Shown here: positions 20,995-29,623 of the stretch, piece after piece | How positions within the stretch are numbered: position 1 is the first letter of the stretch | How the letters are laid out: each line of letters starts with the position of its first letter | NCBI RefSeq assembly: GCF_001547895.1 | Contig: NZ_AP014627.1 | Span: forward strand, 6,388,001 to 6,452,000 | Source of the DNA: Pseudomonas sp. Os17 | GTDB taxonomy: Bacteria; Pseudomonadota; Gammaproteobacteria; Pseudomonadales; Pseudomonadaceae | DNA: 64,000 nt | Direction: 5' to 3' | Translations under genes and position numbers: made by a program | The notes under the pieces: model-generated | The model's input: the letters and a program-made list of their open reading frames with translations, nothing else | Databases searched by the model: none | Told to the model about the DNA's origin: nothing

Positions 20995-21897
20995 TTACTC
21001 CACCGGATCGCTGGTGGGCCGGGCGATGATGGCTTTCAGCTCGGCGGTCATGGGGAACTCCAGGTTCAGGCCCTTGGGCGGAATCGGCTGCTGGAACCAG
21101 CGCTGGTAGATGCCGTTGATTTCCCCGGAGCGGTACAGATCCGCCAAGGCGCCGTTGACCAGCGCCAGGAACTGCGGATCATCCTTGCGCACCATGCAGC
21201 TGTAGATCTCCCGCGACTGCTCCTCCCCCACCACCACCCAATTGTGCGGATCGCGAGCCTTGGCCCGTTCGCCGTAGAGCAGCGCATCATCCATGTAGAA
21301 CGCCGCCGCGCGCCCGGTCTGCAGCATCTGGAACGCCTCGCCGTGGTCCTTGGCGCTGATCACGAACATGTCGATCTTGTGCTCGACGTTGTAGTTCTTG
21401 AGAAACCGCTCGTTGGTGGTCCCCGCCGTGGTCACCACGTTCTTGCCCCGCAGGTCGGCGAAGCTTTTGATCCCACTGTCCTTGGCGGTCAAGAGTTGCC
21501 CTTTGACGTAGATAAAACCGTAGGAGAACGCCACCTGCTTCTGCCGCTCGGCGGTCACCCCGGTGGAGCCGCATTCCAGGTCCACGGTGCCGTTCTGCAC
21601 CAGGGGAATGCGCGTCTGCGAGGTCACCAGGTTGTACTTCACATTCAGCTTGGGCAGGTGCAACTGCTGCTGGATGCGCTCCACCACCTTGCTCGCCAGC
21701 TCCACCGAATAGCCCATGGGCTTGCCGCTGTTGTCGCCCACGTAGGAAAAGGGCACCGAAGCGTCGCGATAACCCAAGGTAATGCTGGCGCTGTTGGCGA
21801 TCTTGGCCAGGGTGCCATCCAGGGGCGCCTCGTTGGCCTGGGAAATGGCGCTGAACAACAGCCCCAGGGTGCAGCCGAGCAACGTGATCTTATGCAT
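20995..21897 (-). CDS. Amino-acid ABC transporter periplasmic binding protein (GltI-like)
   Basis: The 300-residue protein has a signal peptide (about 1-21, ending ISQANE) and a family 3 solute-binding fold: ITLGYRDASVPFSY (lobe 1), VDLECGSTGVTAER and FYMDDALLY. This resembles glutamate/aspartate-binding GltI. No permease genes are adjacent. It lies directly downstream of ridA and the DadA-like gene in one orientation (29 bp), so its ligand may be an amino acid oxidised by that enzyme. Confidence 0.85.
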   Translation of the reverse strand: MHKITLLGCTLGLLFSAISQANEAPLDGTLAKIANSASITLGYRDASVPFSYVGDNSGKPMGYSVELASKVVERIQQQLHLPKLNVKYNLVTSQTRIPLVQNGTVDLECGSTGVTAERQKQVAFSYGFIYVKGQLLTAKDSGIKSFADLRGKNVVTTAGTTNERFLKNYNVEHKIDMFVISAKDHGEAFQMLQTGRAAAFYMDDALLYGERAKARDPHNWVVVGEEQSREIYSCMVRKDDPQFLALVNGALADLYRSGEINGIYQRWFQQPIPPKGLNLEFPMTAELKAIIARPTSDPVE

Positions 21898-21926
21898 TGT
21901 TATTCTCCGTTGTGGGTTAAGGCGGC

Positions 21927-22277
21927 TCAGCGGCGAACCGCGATGACACTGATTTCGACAAGGATCTGCGGGCGTGCCAGGGCCGCCTGCAAGGTGGTAC
22001 GCGCCGGCGCCTGGCCGGGAGACAGCCAGGCCGACCAGACTTCGTTCATCACCGCGAAGTCGGCCTGGATGTCCTTGAGGTAGATCGTCGCGCTCAAGAG
22101 ATGGTCCTTGTCGCTACCGGCCTCGGCCAGCAAGGCGTCGATCTTCTCCAGCACCTCACGGGTCTGGCCGCCGATGTCGCTGCTGGCCCCCGGCACTTGG
22201 CCGGAGAGAAACACCAGTTCGGCAAAGGTCACCGCGCCACTCAGGCGCTCGTTGCTGTGGATACGCTGGATACTCAT
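21927..22277 (-). CDS. RidA-family enamine/imine deaminase
   Basis: The 116-residue protein has the RidA fold with LVFLSGQVPG near residue 22, conserved Arg in PARTTLQAAL near 92 and VEISVIAV at the end. RidA proteins hydrolyse reactive imines made by amino-acid oxidases, which fits the DadA-like gene 20 bp upstream. GGGAG precedes the ATG at 22277. Confidence 0.9.
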   Translation of the reverse strand: MSIQRIHSNERLSGAVTFAELVFLSGQVPGASSDIGGQTREVLEKIDALLAEAGSDKDHLLSATIYLKDIQADFAVMNEVWSAWLSPGQAPARTTLQAALARPQILVEISVIAVRR

Positions 22278-22297
22278 CTGAAGACTCCCTTGAACGT

Positions 22298-23539
22298 TCA
22301 GGCGACGCGGGGCGTCAGGCCCTGCATGTCGATGCTGGTGGAGCGCTGGCCGATCAGTTCGCTCAGCAACTGGCCGCTGCCACAGGCCAGTGTGAAACCC
22401 AGCGCGCCGTGGCCGAGGTTGAGCCACAGGTTGCGGTAGGCGGTGGCGCCGATCAGCGGCACGCCGCTGGGGGTGGCCGGACGCATGCCGGCCCATTCGA
22501 TGGCGGCCTGATAATCGCCGGCGTCGGCGAAGGTCTGCTCGGCCTGCCGGCGCATCAGGGCCAGGCGATCCGGTTCCGGGGACGGATCGAAGCCGACGAT
22601 GTCGACCATCGCCGCCACCCGCAGTTGCTGGCCGATACGCGCGTAGACGATCTTGCGGTTGTAGTCGGTGATGCTGATCTCCGGTGCCCGGTGCTGCGGG
22701 CCGATGGGCACGCTGAGGCTGTAGCCCTTGAGCGGATACAGCGGCAGCTTGAGCCCCGGCAGGCGCAACTCGGGGCTGCGATGACCGGCCGCCAGCACCA
22801 GCTGTTGCACCGGCAATTGGCGCTCGCCCAGGTCGATGGCCTGGACCCGGTCGCCCCCATGGTGGATGGCCCGGACCCGCTGGCCGAGGAGGATTTCGCA
22901 GCGCCCGGAAGCCCGCAGCCACGCCGCCAGCTGCTGGCAGAACGCGTGGCAGTCGGCCACTTCTTCATCCGGGGTATAGATGCCACCGACGAAGGGCGTG
23001 TCCCCCAGGGTCGGCTCCAGGGCGGTGCATTCGGCGGCGGACAACACCTGCTGCTGGCGGCTGTCCGCCAGGTTGCGCCGGGCATGTTCGAAGCTGCCGG
23101 GCTCGCGAAAGGTCACCAGCTTGCCGTTGCGCCGCCAGTCGAAGCCCTGCAGGCCATCCTCTTCGCGCCAGCGTTGCAGGGTGCTCTGGCTGAGCAGCGC
23201 CAGGCGCAACAGGTGAGCGCCATTGCGCTGGTTCACCGAGTGCCGGCAAGCCCCGAGAAACCCCGCCAGCCAGCGCCACTGCGCCGGGTCCAGGCGCGGG
23301 CGCAGCTTGAGCGGCGAGTCGCCCTTGAGCATCCAGCCCAAGGCCTGCCAGGGCACGCCGGCATCGGCCAAAGGCGCCACATAGCGATAGGACAACTGCC
23401 CGCCGTTGGCGAAGCTGGTCTGGCTGCCCAGGGAGTCCTGGGCCTCCACCAGGGTCACCTCGAAGCCCTGGCGGACCAGGGCGTAGGCACTGGCCAAGCC
23501 GATGACGCCGCCACCGATGATGCAAACCTGCTGACTCAT
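22298..23539 (-). CDS. D-amino-acid dehydrogenase (DadA-like FAD oxidoreductase)
   Basis: The 413-residue protein starts with the FAD dinucleotide fold VCIIGGGVIGLASAYALV and keeps the DadA segments SQTSFANGGQLSYRYVAP (near 42) and WAGMRPATPSGVPLIG (near 335) and a C-terminal GHGALGFTLACGSG. It should oxidise D-amino acids to 2-oxo acids through an imino acid. It heads the dadA-like-ridA-binding protein operon and is divergent from a LysR regulator. The usual partner alanine racemase is absent, so it is a DadA paralogue rather than the alanine-catabolic dadA. Confidence 0.88.
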   Translation of the reverse strand: MSQQVCIIGGGVIGLASAYALVRQGFEVTLVEAQDSLGSQTSFANGGQLSYRYVAPLADAGVPWQALGWMLKGDSPLKLRPRLDPAQWRWLAGFLGACRHSVNQRNGAHLLRLALLSQSTLQRWREEDGLQGFDWRRNGKLVTFREPGSFEHARRNLADSRQQQVLSAAECTALEPTLGDTPFVGGIYTPDEEVADCHAFCQQLAAWLRASGRCEILLGQRVRAIHHGGDRVQAIDLGERQLPVQQLVLAAGHRSPELRLPGLKLPLYPLKGYSLSVPIGPQHRAPEISITDYNRKIVYARIGQQLRVAAMVDIVGFDPSPEPDRLALMRRQAEQTFADAGDYQAAIEWAGMRPATPSGVPLIGATAYRNLWLNLGHGALGFTLACGSGQLLSELIGQRSTSIDMQGLTPRVA

Positions 23540-23661
23540 GACTGCCCCTGGCCCGTTGTTCGATGACCGATTGTTCGATGGCCCAAGGTTAGGGGCAGGT
23601 GACAGGCGCCGGACAATGAATAAAGATGCACCTCCCATAAACAAAGGTTATGGGCTGCCCC

Positions 23662-24567
23662 ATGCGCCTGCGTCATATCGAAATCTTCCAGGCCATCCGC
23701 CAGGCCGGCTCCATCAGCGGCGCCGCGCAGTTGCTGCACGTCTCGCAACCGGCGGTGACCAAGGTCCTGCAGCACGCCGAACTGCAGCTGGGTTTCCCGC
23801 TGTTCCTGCGGGTGCGGGGCAAGTTGCAGCCGACTCCGGAAGCCCTGGAGCTGGAGCGCGAAGTGGACAAGGTCAGCGAAAGCCTGCAAGGCGTGCGGCG
23901 CCTGGCCCAGAACCTGCGCCGGGCACCGGGCCACAGCCTGCGCATCGGCGCCACCCCGGCCCTGGCCCTGGCGCTGCTGCCACCGGCCATCCGTGAATGG
24001 ACCCGCCTCTACCCGGACAGCCTGTGCGAACTGTCCAGCGCCCACAGCCGCGAACTGGTGCAGAACCTGCTGATGCGGGAAATCGACGTGGCCCTGACCC
24101 TGCAGCGCCCGGATCACCCCGGGCTCTGCGCACAGCCCCTGGCCGAGGGCGTGCTGGTGGCCCTGGCGCCGCTGGACTATTGGCCGCCCGCCGTGCGCGG
24201 CCAGCCGCTGGCCCTGATGGAATTGGCGGATGCACCGCTGATTGGCCTGAGCAGCAGCGACCCGCTGTCGGCGCGCCTGGACAGCTACCTCAAGGCCGTG
24301 GAGCCGCCGCCGCGGATCAGCATTGCCGTACAGACCTACTCCCTGGCCCGGGCCATGGTCGAGTCCGGCGCCGGGTTGGCACTGATCGACCCGTTCACCG
24401 CCCTGGGCGCATCAACCGCCAGCACCGTCATCCGGCCCCTGAGCCCGCCGCTGCCGATCACCCTGTACGCGGTGACCCGCGCCGCCGAACCGCCGCCCCA
24501 CACCCTGGCCAGCCTGCTGGAGATCTTCGCCCGCCAGGCCCAGGCCCAACTCGACCATCCCTTGTAG
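23662..24567 (+). CDS. LysR-family transcriptional regulator
   Basis: The 301-residue protein has an N-terminal helix-turn-helix (about 3-60: GSISGAAQLLHVSQPAVTKVL) and a periplasmic-binding-like effector domain (about 90-295). It is divergent from the DadA-like operon and probably controls it in response to an amino acid. Start 23662 begins at the conserved MRLRHIEIF; ATG 23650 is four codons upstream and neither has a well-placed Shine-Dalgarno. Its TAG stop lies inside the first REP unit. Confidence 0.88.
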   Translation: MRLRHIEIFQAIRQAGSISGAAQLLHVSQPAVTKVLQHAELQLGFPLFLRVRGKLQPTPEALELEREVDKVSESLQGVRRLAQNLRRAPGHSLRIGATPALALALLPPAIREWTRLYPDSLCELSSAHSRELVQNLLMREIDVALTLQRPDHPGLCAQPLAEGVLVALAPLDYWPPAVRGQPLALMELADAPLIGLSSSDPLSARLDSYLKAVEPPPRISIAVQTYSLARAMVESGAGLALIDPFTALGASTASTVIRPLSPPLPITLYAVTRAAEPPPHTLASLLEIFARQAQAQLDHPL

Positions 24568-24962
24568 GCGCTGGCTCGCCAGCGAGGGCGGCCGCAAGCC
24601 CGGTGCAAATCGCGAGGGACTCTTCGCCGGCAAGCCGGCTCCTACACCAATCTGCAGTCCCTCGCCCCGTAGGAGCTGGCTTGCCAGCGAAAGCGGCCGC
24701 AAGCCCGGTGCAAATCGCGAGGGACTCTTCGCCGGCCAGCCGGCTCCTACACCAATCTGCAGTCCCTCGCCCCGTAGGAGCTGGCTTGCCAGCGAAAGCG
24801 GCCGCAAGCCCGGTGCAAATCGCGAGGTACTCTTCGCCGGCAAGCCGGCTCCTACACCAATCCGCAGTCCCTCGCCCCGTAGGAGCTGGCTTGCCAGCGA
24901 AAGCGGCCGCAAGCCCGGTGCAAATCGCGAGGGACTCTTCGCCGGCCAGCCGGCTCCTACAG
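24564..24962. repeat. Tandem REP array, four units of 105 bp
   Basis: Near-identical units start at 24564, 24669, 24774 and 24879; the last is cut at the inverted arm. Each unit has the arm GTAGGAGCTGGCTTGCCAGC, a spacer with GCGGCCGCAAGCCCGG, the inverse arm ending CCGGCTCCTAC, and a 23-bp linker with CAGTCCCTCGCCCC. The first unit is more diverged in its left arm. The array fills the whole space between two convergent genes and provides both of their stop codons. Confidence 0.95.
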
Positions 24963-25574
24963 GACGTAGAAGAGGATGGCGACGAAATGCAGCAGGCTGC
25001 CGGCAATCACGAACAGGTGCCAGATGCCGTGGGCATGGCGCAGGCGGCTGTCCAGGGCGAAGAAGATGATGCCCACGGTGTACAGCACCCCACCCGCCGC
25101 CAGCCAGGCAAACCCGGCGGTTCCCAGGGCCGCCAGCAACGGCTTGACCGCCACCAGGACGATCCAGCCCATCACCGCGTAGATCACGATGGAGAGGATC
25201 CGCGCCTCGGAACGCGGCTTGATCTCCTGGAGGATGCCGATCAGCGCCAGCCCCCAGACAATCCCGAACAGGGTCCAGCCCCAGGGCCCGCGCAGGGTCA
25301 CCAGGCAGAACGGCGTGTAGCTGCCGGCAATCAGCAGGTAGATCGAAAAGTGATCGACCTTCTGCATGATGTTCTTCGCCCGGCCGCGCACGCTGTGATA
25401 GACCGTGGACACGCTGTAGAGCACCAGCAAGGTGAAGGCGTAGATCGCCACACTGACGATCTTCCACGGACTGCCGTCGATACTGGCCAGCACCACCAGC
25501 CAGATGCCGCCGATAAACGCCGCGATCGCCCCCAGCAAGTGGGTCCAGGCGTTGAATCTTTCTCCGTGATACAT
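24957..25574 (-). CDS. Hemolysin III family membrane protein
   Basis: The 205-residue protein has seven hydrophobic segments and the PAQR/hemolysin III signatures: RFNAWTHLLGA (residues 6-16), VYHSVRGRAKNIMQKVDH (near 58), GSYTPF and a final HAHGIWHLFV. Histidine and aspartate metal-site residues are present. The bacterial function is uncertain despite the historic name. Its TAG stop is the REP sequence itself. Confidence 0.9.
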   Translation of the reverse strand: MYHGERFNAWTHLLGAIAAFIGGIWLVVLASIDGSPWKIVSVAIYAFTLLVLYSVSTVYHSVRGRAKNIMQKVDHFSIYLLIAGSYTPFCLVTLRGPWGWTLFGIVWGLALIGILQEIKPRSEARILSIVIYAVMGWIVLVAVKPLLAALGTAGFAWLAAGGVLYTVGIIFFALDSRLRHAHGIWHLFVIAGSLLHFVAILFYVL

Positions 25575-25728
25575 CGGTCACTCACCCTTGAAACATGAAA
25601 AACCACGCAAGGCTCAGGCCTGCAGTTTGAAAGCGCAATAGCTCAATGGGGGCACGGCGGATAAAAAACCAGCGGCCACTTTCGGACTCATCGGGCATCA
25701 TCAGCCCCTCATCAGCCGAGGCCGGACC
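25575..25728. other. Divergent region hemolysin III gene / mdcR
   Basis: 154 bp, moderately AT-rich around 25640-25680. No clear promoter boxes or repeats were identified. Confidence 0.4.
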
Positions 25729-26646
25729 ATGCTCATCGACGAAGAGTTGACCCTGAAAAAGCTCGAAGTGTTTCTGGCCTTCATGCGCACCGGCAACCTG
25801 GCCCGCGCCGCCGCCGAGTTGCAGACCAGCAATGTCAGCGTGCATCGGGCCATCCACTCCCTGGAAAACGCCCTGCGCTGCCCGCTGTTCAAGCATGAAG
25901 GACGCAACCTGACGCCGCTGGAAAGCGCCTTCGTGCTGGAGGAACGCGCGCAGAAGCTGGTGCAGGACGTGGTCGAGAGCGTGCGCCTGACCCGTGAAGC
26001 GGCAGGCTTCTCTGCAGAACGCTTCAAGCTCGGCGCGCTTTACTCATTGACGGTGAAAACCGTGCCGCAACTGATCATGGGCCTGAAGCTGCGCCGCAGC
26101 GAACTGAATATCGACCTGATCCTGGGCTCCAACATCGACCTGCTGTACAAACTCAAGAACATGGAAGTGGACGCCATCCTGATTTCCCTGGACGACAGCG
26201 TCAACGACCCGGACTGCGAGCAGTTGCCGCTGTTTTCCGACGATATCTTCCTCGCCACCCCGGCCGATTCGCCCTTCGCCCAGCAGCGCGAAGTGGACCT
26301 GGCCGACGTGCGCGACGCCACCTTCATCACCCTGACCCAGGGCTTTGCCACCCATCAGGACGGGGTGCGGGTGTTCAAGCAGGCGGGGTTCGAACCGAAG
26401 GTGGCGATGCAGGTCAATGACATCTTCACCCTGCTGAGCATGGTCAGCTCCGGGGTCGGTTATGCGTTGCTACCGGGAAGGATTGCCGCGGTGTATGAAA
26501 ACCGCGTGAAGCTGATACCGCTGCAGGCGCGCTACCGCCTGCAGCAACATATCGGCGTGGTGTTTCTCAAGGCCAAGGAGCGCGACCCCAACCTGTTGGC
26601 GCTGCTGGCTGAATGCCGGATGTACGCCAACCGGCAAAGTACCTAG
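25729..26646 (+). CDS. mdcR: LysR-family regulator of malonate use, MdcR
   Basis: The 305-residue protein has a LysR helix-turn-helix (about 8-66: GNLARAAAELQTSNVSVHRAIHS, shortened here to its core) and an effector domain. The sequence style (ELTLKKLEVFLAFMRTGN) and the position next to mdc genes point to MdcR, which activates malonate decarboxylase genes when malonate is present. Here it converges on the end of the operon (MadM), about 7.5 kb from the mdcA promoter. Confidence 0.85.
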   Translation: MLIDEELTLKKLEVFLAFMRTGNLARAAAELQTSNVSVHRAIHSLENALRCPLFKHEGRNLTPLESAFVLEERAQKLVQDVVESVRLTREAAGFSAERFKLGALYSLTVKTVPQLIMGLKLRRSELNIDLILGSNIDLLYKLKNMEVDAILISLDDSVNDPDCEQLPLFSDDIFLATPADSPFAQQREVDLADVRDATFITLTQGFATHQDGVRVFKQAGFEPKVAMQVNDIFTLLSMVSSGVGYALLPGRIAAVYENRVKLIPLQARYRLQQHIGVVFLKAKERDPNLLALLAECRMYANRQST

Positions 26647-26680
26647 AAGCCCGCCCAACGGCGCTCGGCTCGGCCTTGCC

Positions 26681-26835
26681 TGGGCGCTGGCTTGCCAGCG
26701 AAAGCATGCGCAAGCCCGGCACAAACTCCGAGGGCCCCTTCGCCGGCAAGCCGGCTCCTACACGAAATCCGCGATGCACTCGCCTCGTAGGAGCTGGCTT
26801 GCCAGCGAACGTGCCCGCAAGCCGGCCCCTACGCG
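26681..26835. repeat. REP cluster between mdcR and madM
   Basis: One and a half type A pairs: GCGCTGGCTTGCCAGCG, then CCGGCAAGCCGGCTCCTAC, then GTAGGAGCTGGCTTGCCAGC (26787-26806) and a truncated inverse arm GCAAGCCGGCCCCTAC. The last arm supplies the stop codon of madM. Confidence 0.9.
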
Positions 26836-27596
26836 CCCAGCAGGCCGCGCATCAGCAGGAACAGCAACGACGGCCCGAGCAGGCAACCCAGGGCGGTGTA
26901 GAACGCCGCTGTCAGGCAACCGTAGGGCACCAGCTTCGGATCGGTGGCCGCCAGGCCCCCGGCAACGCCGCTGGAGGTGCCCATCAGGCCGCCGAAGATC
27001 ACCGCGCTGCGCGGGTTGTTGAGGCCGATCAACGGCGCCACGAACGGCGTCATCACCATCACCAGGATCGCCTTGATCAACCCCGCGGCAATCGACAGCG
27101 CCATGACTTCGGAGCTGGCGCCAATCGCCGCACCGGTCACCGGGCCGACGATGTAGGTCACCGCCCCGGCGCCGATGGTGGTCAGGCTCACCGCATCGGT
27201 GTAGCCAAAGGCCATGGCCACGCCGACCCCGGCGACAAAGGACGAGCCAACCCCGACAAACAGCGCCAGCACGCCCACGAACCCGGCACGCTTGAGCTCC
27301 TCGACACTGACCCCGAAGGCCGTGGCGACAATCGCGAAGTCCCGCAGCATGGCCCCGCCCAGCAGGCCGATGCCCGACAACAGCGGAATGTCCACCACGC
27401 CCTTCTGCCCGCCGGTGAAGGCGCCACCGACATAGGACAGCACCAGCCCCAGCAGAATGGCGATGGCCGAGCCGTGCAGGCGGCCCTTGGTAAAGGTGTT
27501 GGAGATCCAGTAGGACACCCACATGGTGATCCCGATCACCGCGAAACCGCTGATCAGCCCGTAGCCGGTAATGACCTTCATCATCGATTCGTACAT
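26829..27596 (-). CDS. madM: Malonate transporter subunit MadM
   Basis: The 255-residue inner-membrane protein has eight or more hydrophobic segments. With MadL it forms a sodium-dependent malonate carrier. Family segments GGLMGTSSGVAGGLAATDP (near 197) and YGCLTAAFYTALGCL (near 222) are seen. It is the last gene of the mdc operon, 5 bp after madL. The TAG stop comes from a REP element. Confidence 0.92.
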   Translation of the reverse strand: MYESMMKVITGYGLISGFAVIGITMWVSYWISNTFTKGRLHGSAIAILLGLVLSYVGGAFTGGQKGVVDIPLLSGIGLLGGAMLRDFAIVATAFGVSVEELKRAGFVGVLALFVGVGSSFVAGVGVAMAFGYTDAVSLTTIGAGAVTYIVGPVTGAAIGASSEVMALSIAAGLIKAILVMVMTPFVAPLIGLNNPRSAVIFGGLMGTSSGVAGGLAATDPKLVPYGCLTAAFYTALGCLLGPSLLFLLMRGLLGA

Positions 27597-27601
27597 GGCC
27601 C

Positions 27602-27994
27602 TTACCCCACTGTTTTCTGAGCAACGGCCGCATCCGGCGCCTTGTTGCCGATGCGCACCAGCACCGGCACCAGGGCGAAGGCGATCACCACCGCCAGGGT
27701 GCCCGCGAGAATCGCCATCGGCCCGCCCTTGAGCGCGCCGTAGACGTTCTGCTGCGCGGCCATGGCCACCACGATGGGGATGTACACCGCGCCCCAGAAC
27801 TCCACGCCCTGTTCGGACTTGCCGGCGAACAGCCCGCGCTTGTGCAGGTAGCTGCCCAAGCCGATCAACAGCAGCATGGCGATACCGACACCGCCGACAT
27901 TGGCCGGCACGCCGATCAATTTGCCCAGCAGCTCACCGATGAAAATACCCACCAGGGTACAAAAGGCCAGAAAGGCCACACCGTAGATAATCAT
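27602..27994 (-). CDS. madL: Malonate transporter subunit MadL
   Basis: The 130-residue protein has four hydrophobic segments and starts MIIYGVAFLAFCTLVGIFIG, the MadL N-terminus. ATG 27994 has AGGA upstream; the frame stays open to 28087 but that part is charged and overlaps the end of mdcH. It works with MadM directly downstream. Confidence 0.92.
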   Translation of the reverse strand: MIIYGVAFLAFCTLVGIFIGELLGKLIGVPANVGGVGIAMLLLIGLGSYLHKRGLFAGKSEQGVEFWGAVYIPIVVAMAAQQNVYGALKGGPMAILAGTLAVVIAFALVPVLVRIGNKAPDAAVAQKTVG

Positions 27995-28061
27995 TGTTGT
28001 TGTCCTCAAAGTGCATCGTCGAAGTTGTTGTTCTTGTGCTTCGTCAGCCTGAGTCGGTGCT

Positions 28062-28997
28062 CTATCGGTCGCGGCTTCCCTCCTCACTCAACAGGGCTTG
28101 CAGGGTGTCCAGGCGCGCGCCGTCGAAGGCGATCACCGTCCCTTGGGCAAACACCCGGCGGGCCAGCCCGGTCAGTACCGCACCGGGAGGCAATTCGATC
28201 TGCAAGCGTACCCCGCGCTCGTAGGCGCCTTGCACGGTGCCGCGCCAATCCACCACCCGGCACATGTTGAACGCCAGGTCGTCGCGCAGCTGCTCCAGCG
28301 TGCGCAGCGGTCGGGCCCGACTGCCACTCAGGTAACCCAGCACGGGCATCTGCAGGGGCACTTCGGCAAAGGCCGCGGCCAGGGTCTGGGCCGGTTGCTC
28401 CAGCAGCGGGCAATGGGACGGCACGCTGACCGCCAGCCGCTTGGCCACGCCGACTCCGCAACCCCGGGCCAGCTCGGCCACCGCCTGCATCGCCGCATCG
28501 CTGCCGGCGATCACCACCTGGCTGTCGGCGTTGATATTGGCCAGGTACACCGGCGTCTGCGGGCTGTGGACCTGGGCCAGCAAATCCTCCACCGCCGCCA
28601 GATCCAGGCCGATCAATGCGGTCATGCCATAGCCCTGCGGATACGCCTGCTGCATCAACTCGCCCCGCAGGCGCACCAGGCGCAAGGCATCGGCAAACTC
28701 CAGGGCCCCGGCCACCACCGCCGCCGGATAGGCACCGATGGACAGGCCCGCCACATAGTCCGCCTTGAGCGGCGCTTGCAACAGGGTCCGGGCACTGGCC
28801 ACGCCGGCGATCAGCAGGCACAACTGCACCGCCCGGGTGCTGGCCAGGGCCTGGGGCGAATCCAGGGTCAGTACGTCTTCCCCCAGGACCTCACTGGCTT
28901 CCTGCAGGCAGGCGCGGGTTTGCGGGCTTGGCGGCAGACGCTGGAGCATCCCCGGCTGCTGCGCGCCCTGGCCCGGAAACACCAACAGGCTGCTCAT
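28062..28997 (-). CDS. mdcH: Malonate decarboxylase malonyltransferase subunit (epsilon)
   Basis: MdcH loads a malonyl group from malonyl-CoA onto the acyl carrier subunit to start the decarboxylase cycle. The 311-residue FabD-like protein has FPGQGAQQPGM (residues 7-17) and the nucleophile motif GLSIGAYPAA (near 92). ATG 28997 overlaps the end of mdcG by 4 bp. Confidence 0.93.
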   Translation of the reverse strand: MSSLLVFPGQGAQQPGMLQRLPPSPQTRACLQEASEVLGEDVLTLDSPQALASTRAVQLCLLIAGVASARTLLQAPLKADYVAGLSIGAYPAAVVAGALEFADALRLVRLRGELMQQAYPQGYGMTALIGLDLAAVEDLLAQVHSPQTPVYLANINADSQVVIAGSDAAMQAVAELARGCGVGVAKRLAVSVPSHCPLLEQPAQTLAAAFAEVPLQMPVLGYLSGSRARPLRTLEQLRDDLAFNMCRVVDWRGTVQGAYERGVRLQIELPPGAVLTGLARRVFAQGTVIAFDGARLDTLQALLSEEGSRDR

Positions 28998-29623
28998 GCC
29001 ACCTGCTCCAGAAGGCACCAAGGATCACTGACCAAGCGCGCGCCTTCGGCACTCTTGAGCAGCACCCGAGGCGCCGCTCCCGCCCATTCACGCAGCGCCA
29101 CGGCCCCGGCCGGAACCTGCAGTTGCAGGTCTACCGGGCACTCGGCGCGCTCCAGCAGGGCCAGCAGCTCCCGGGCCTGAGCCCGGGAAAAGGGTTCCGG
29201 TGTGCGCAGGATCAGGTCCAGGTCACTGTGCTGATGCAGCGCAGCCACCCCGGAGGCCAGCTCGAAACCGGCACTGCCGCTGACGCCCCAGACCAGGCCC
29301 AGGGCATTCAGCTCGCCCCGCAGTTGCTGCAAGGCCTGAAGCGCCGGCAATGAGCGTGTGCCATTCAACTGGCACAGCGCTTCGGGATACACCCCGCGCT
29401 GCACCGAGTCCAGCGCCAGCAACGCCGGGTAGCGCTGCTCGCGGGTGCGGCCGCGCAGGCCGACCGCGATCTGCCCCGGCGCCGTCAGCGCCCGCCGCAC
29501 CACCACCGGCTGCCCCGCCTCCAGCACGGCAAAGGCCCAATCCGGCGCATCGGCGGCCAACTGCGCCGGGGTCATGCCCCACAGCAGGTCGTGGGGCAGC
29601 CAGGGGCCGAAGCCGTTCACCAT
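28994..29623 (-). CDS. mdcG: Malonate decarboxylase holo-ACP synthase (phosphoribosyl-dephospho-CoA transferase)
   Basis: MdcG transfers 2'-(5''-triphosphoribosyl)-3'-dephospho-CoA onto the serine of MdcC. The 209-residue protein begins MVNGFGPWLPHDLLWG and contains the nucleotidyltransferase-like aspartates in HSDLDLILR (near 136), with GVSGSAGFEL upstream. It overlaps mdcE by 7 bp and mdcH by 4 bp. Confidence 0.93.
   Translation of the reverse strand: MVNGFGPWLPHDLLWGMTPAQLAADAPDWAFAVLEAGQPVVVRRALTAPGQIAVGLRGRTREQRYPALLALDSVQRGVYPEALCQLNGTRSLPALQALQQLRGELNALGLVWGVSGSAGFELASGVAALHQHSDLDLILRTPEPFSRAQARELLALLERAECPVDLQLQVPAGAVALREWAGAAPRVLLKSAEGARLVSDPWCLLEQVA

Noticed and set aside
24564..24962. 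CRISPR-like array
   Set aside because: The units are 105 bp and nearly identical along their whole length, with no unique spacers and no cas genes; each unit is a REP pair.
28003..28061. Possible separate small gene between madL and mdcH
   Set aside because: Only the N-terminal extension of the madL frame lies here; it is Arg/Gln-rich and has no start signal.
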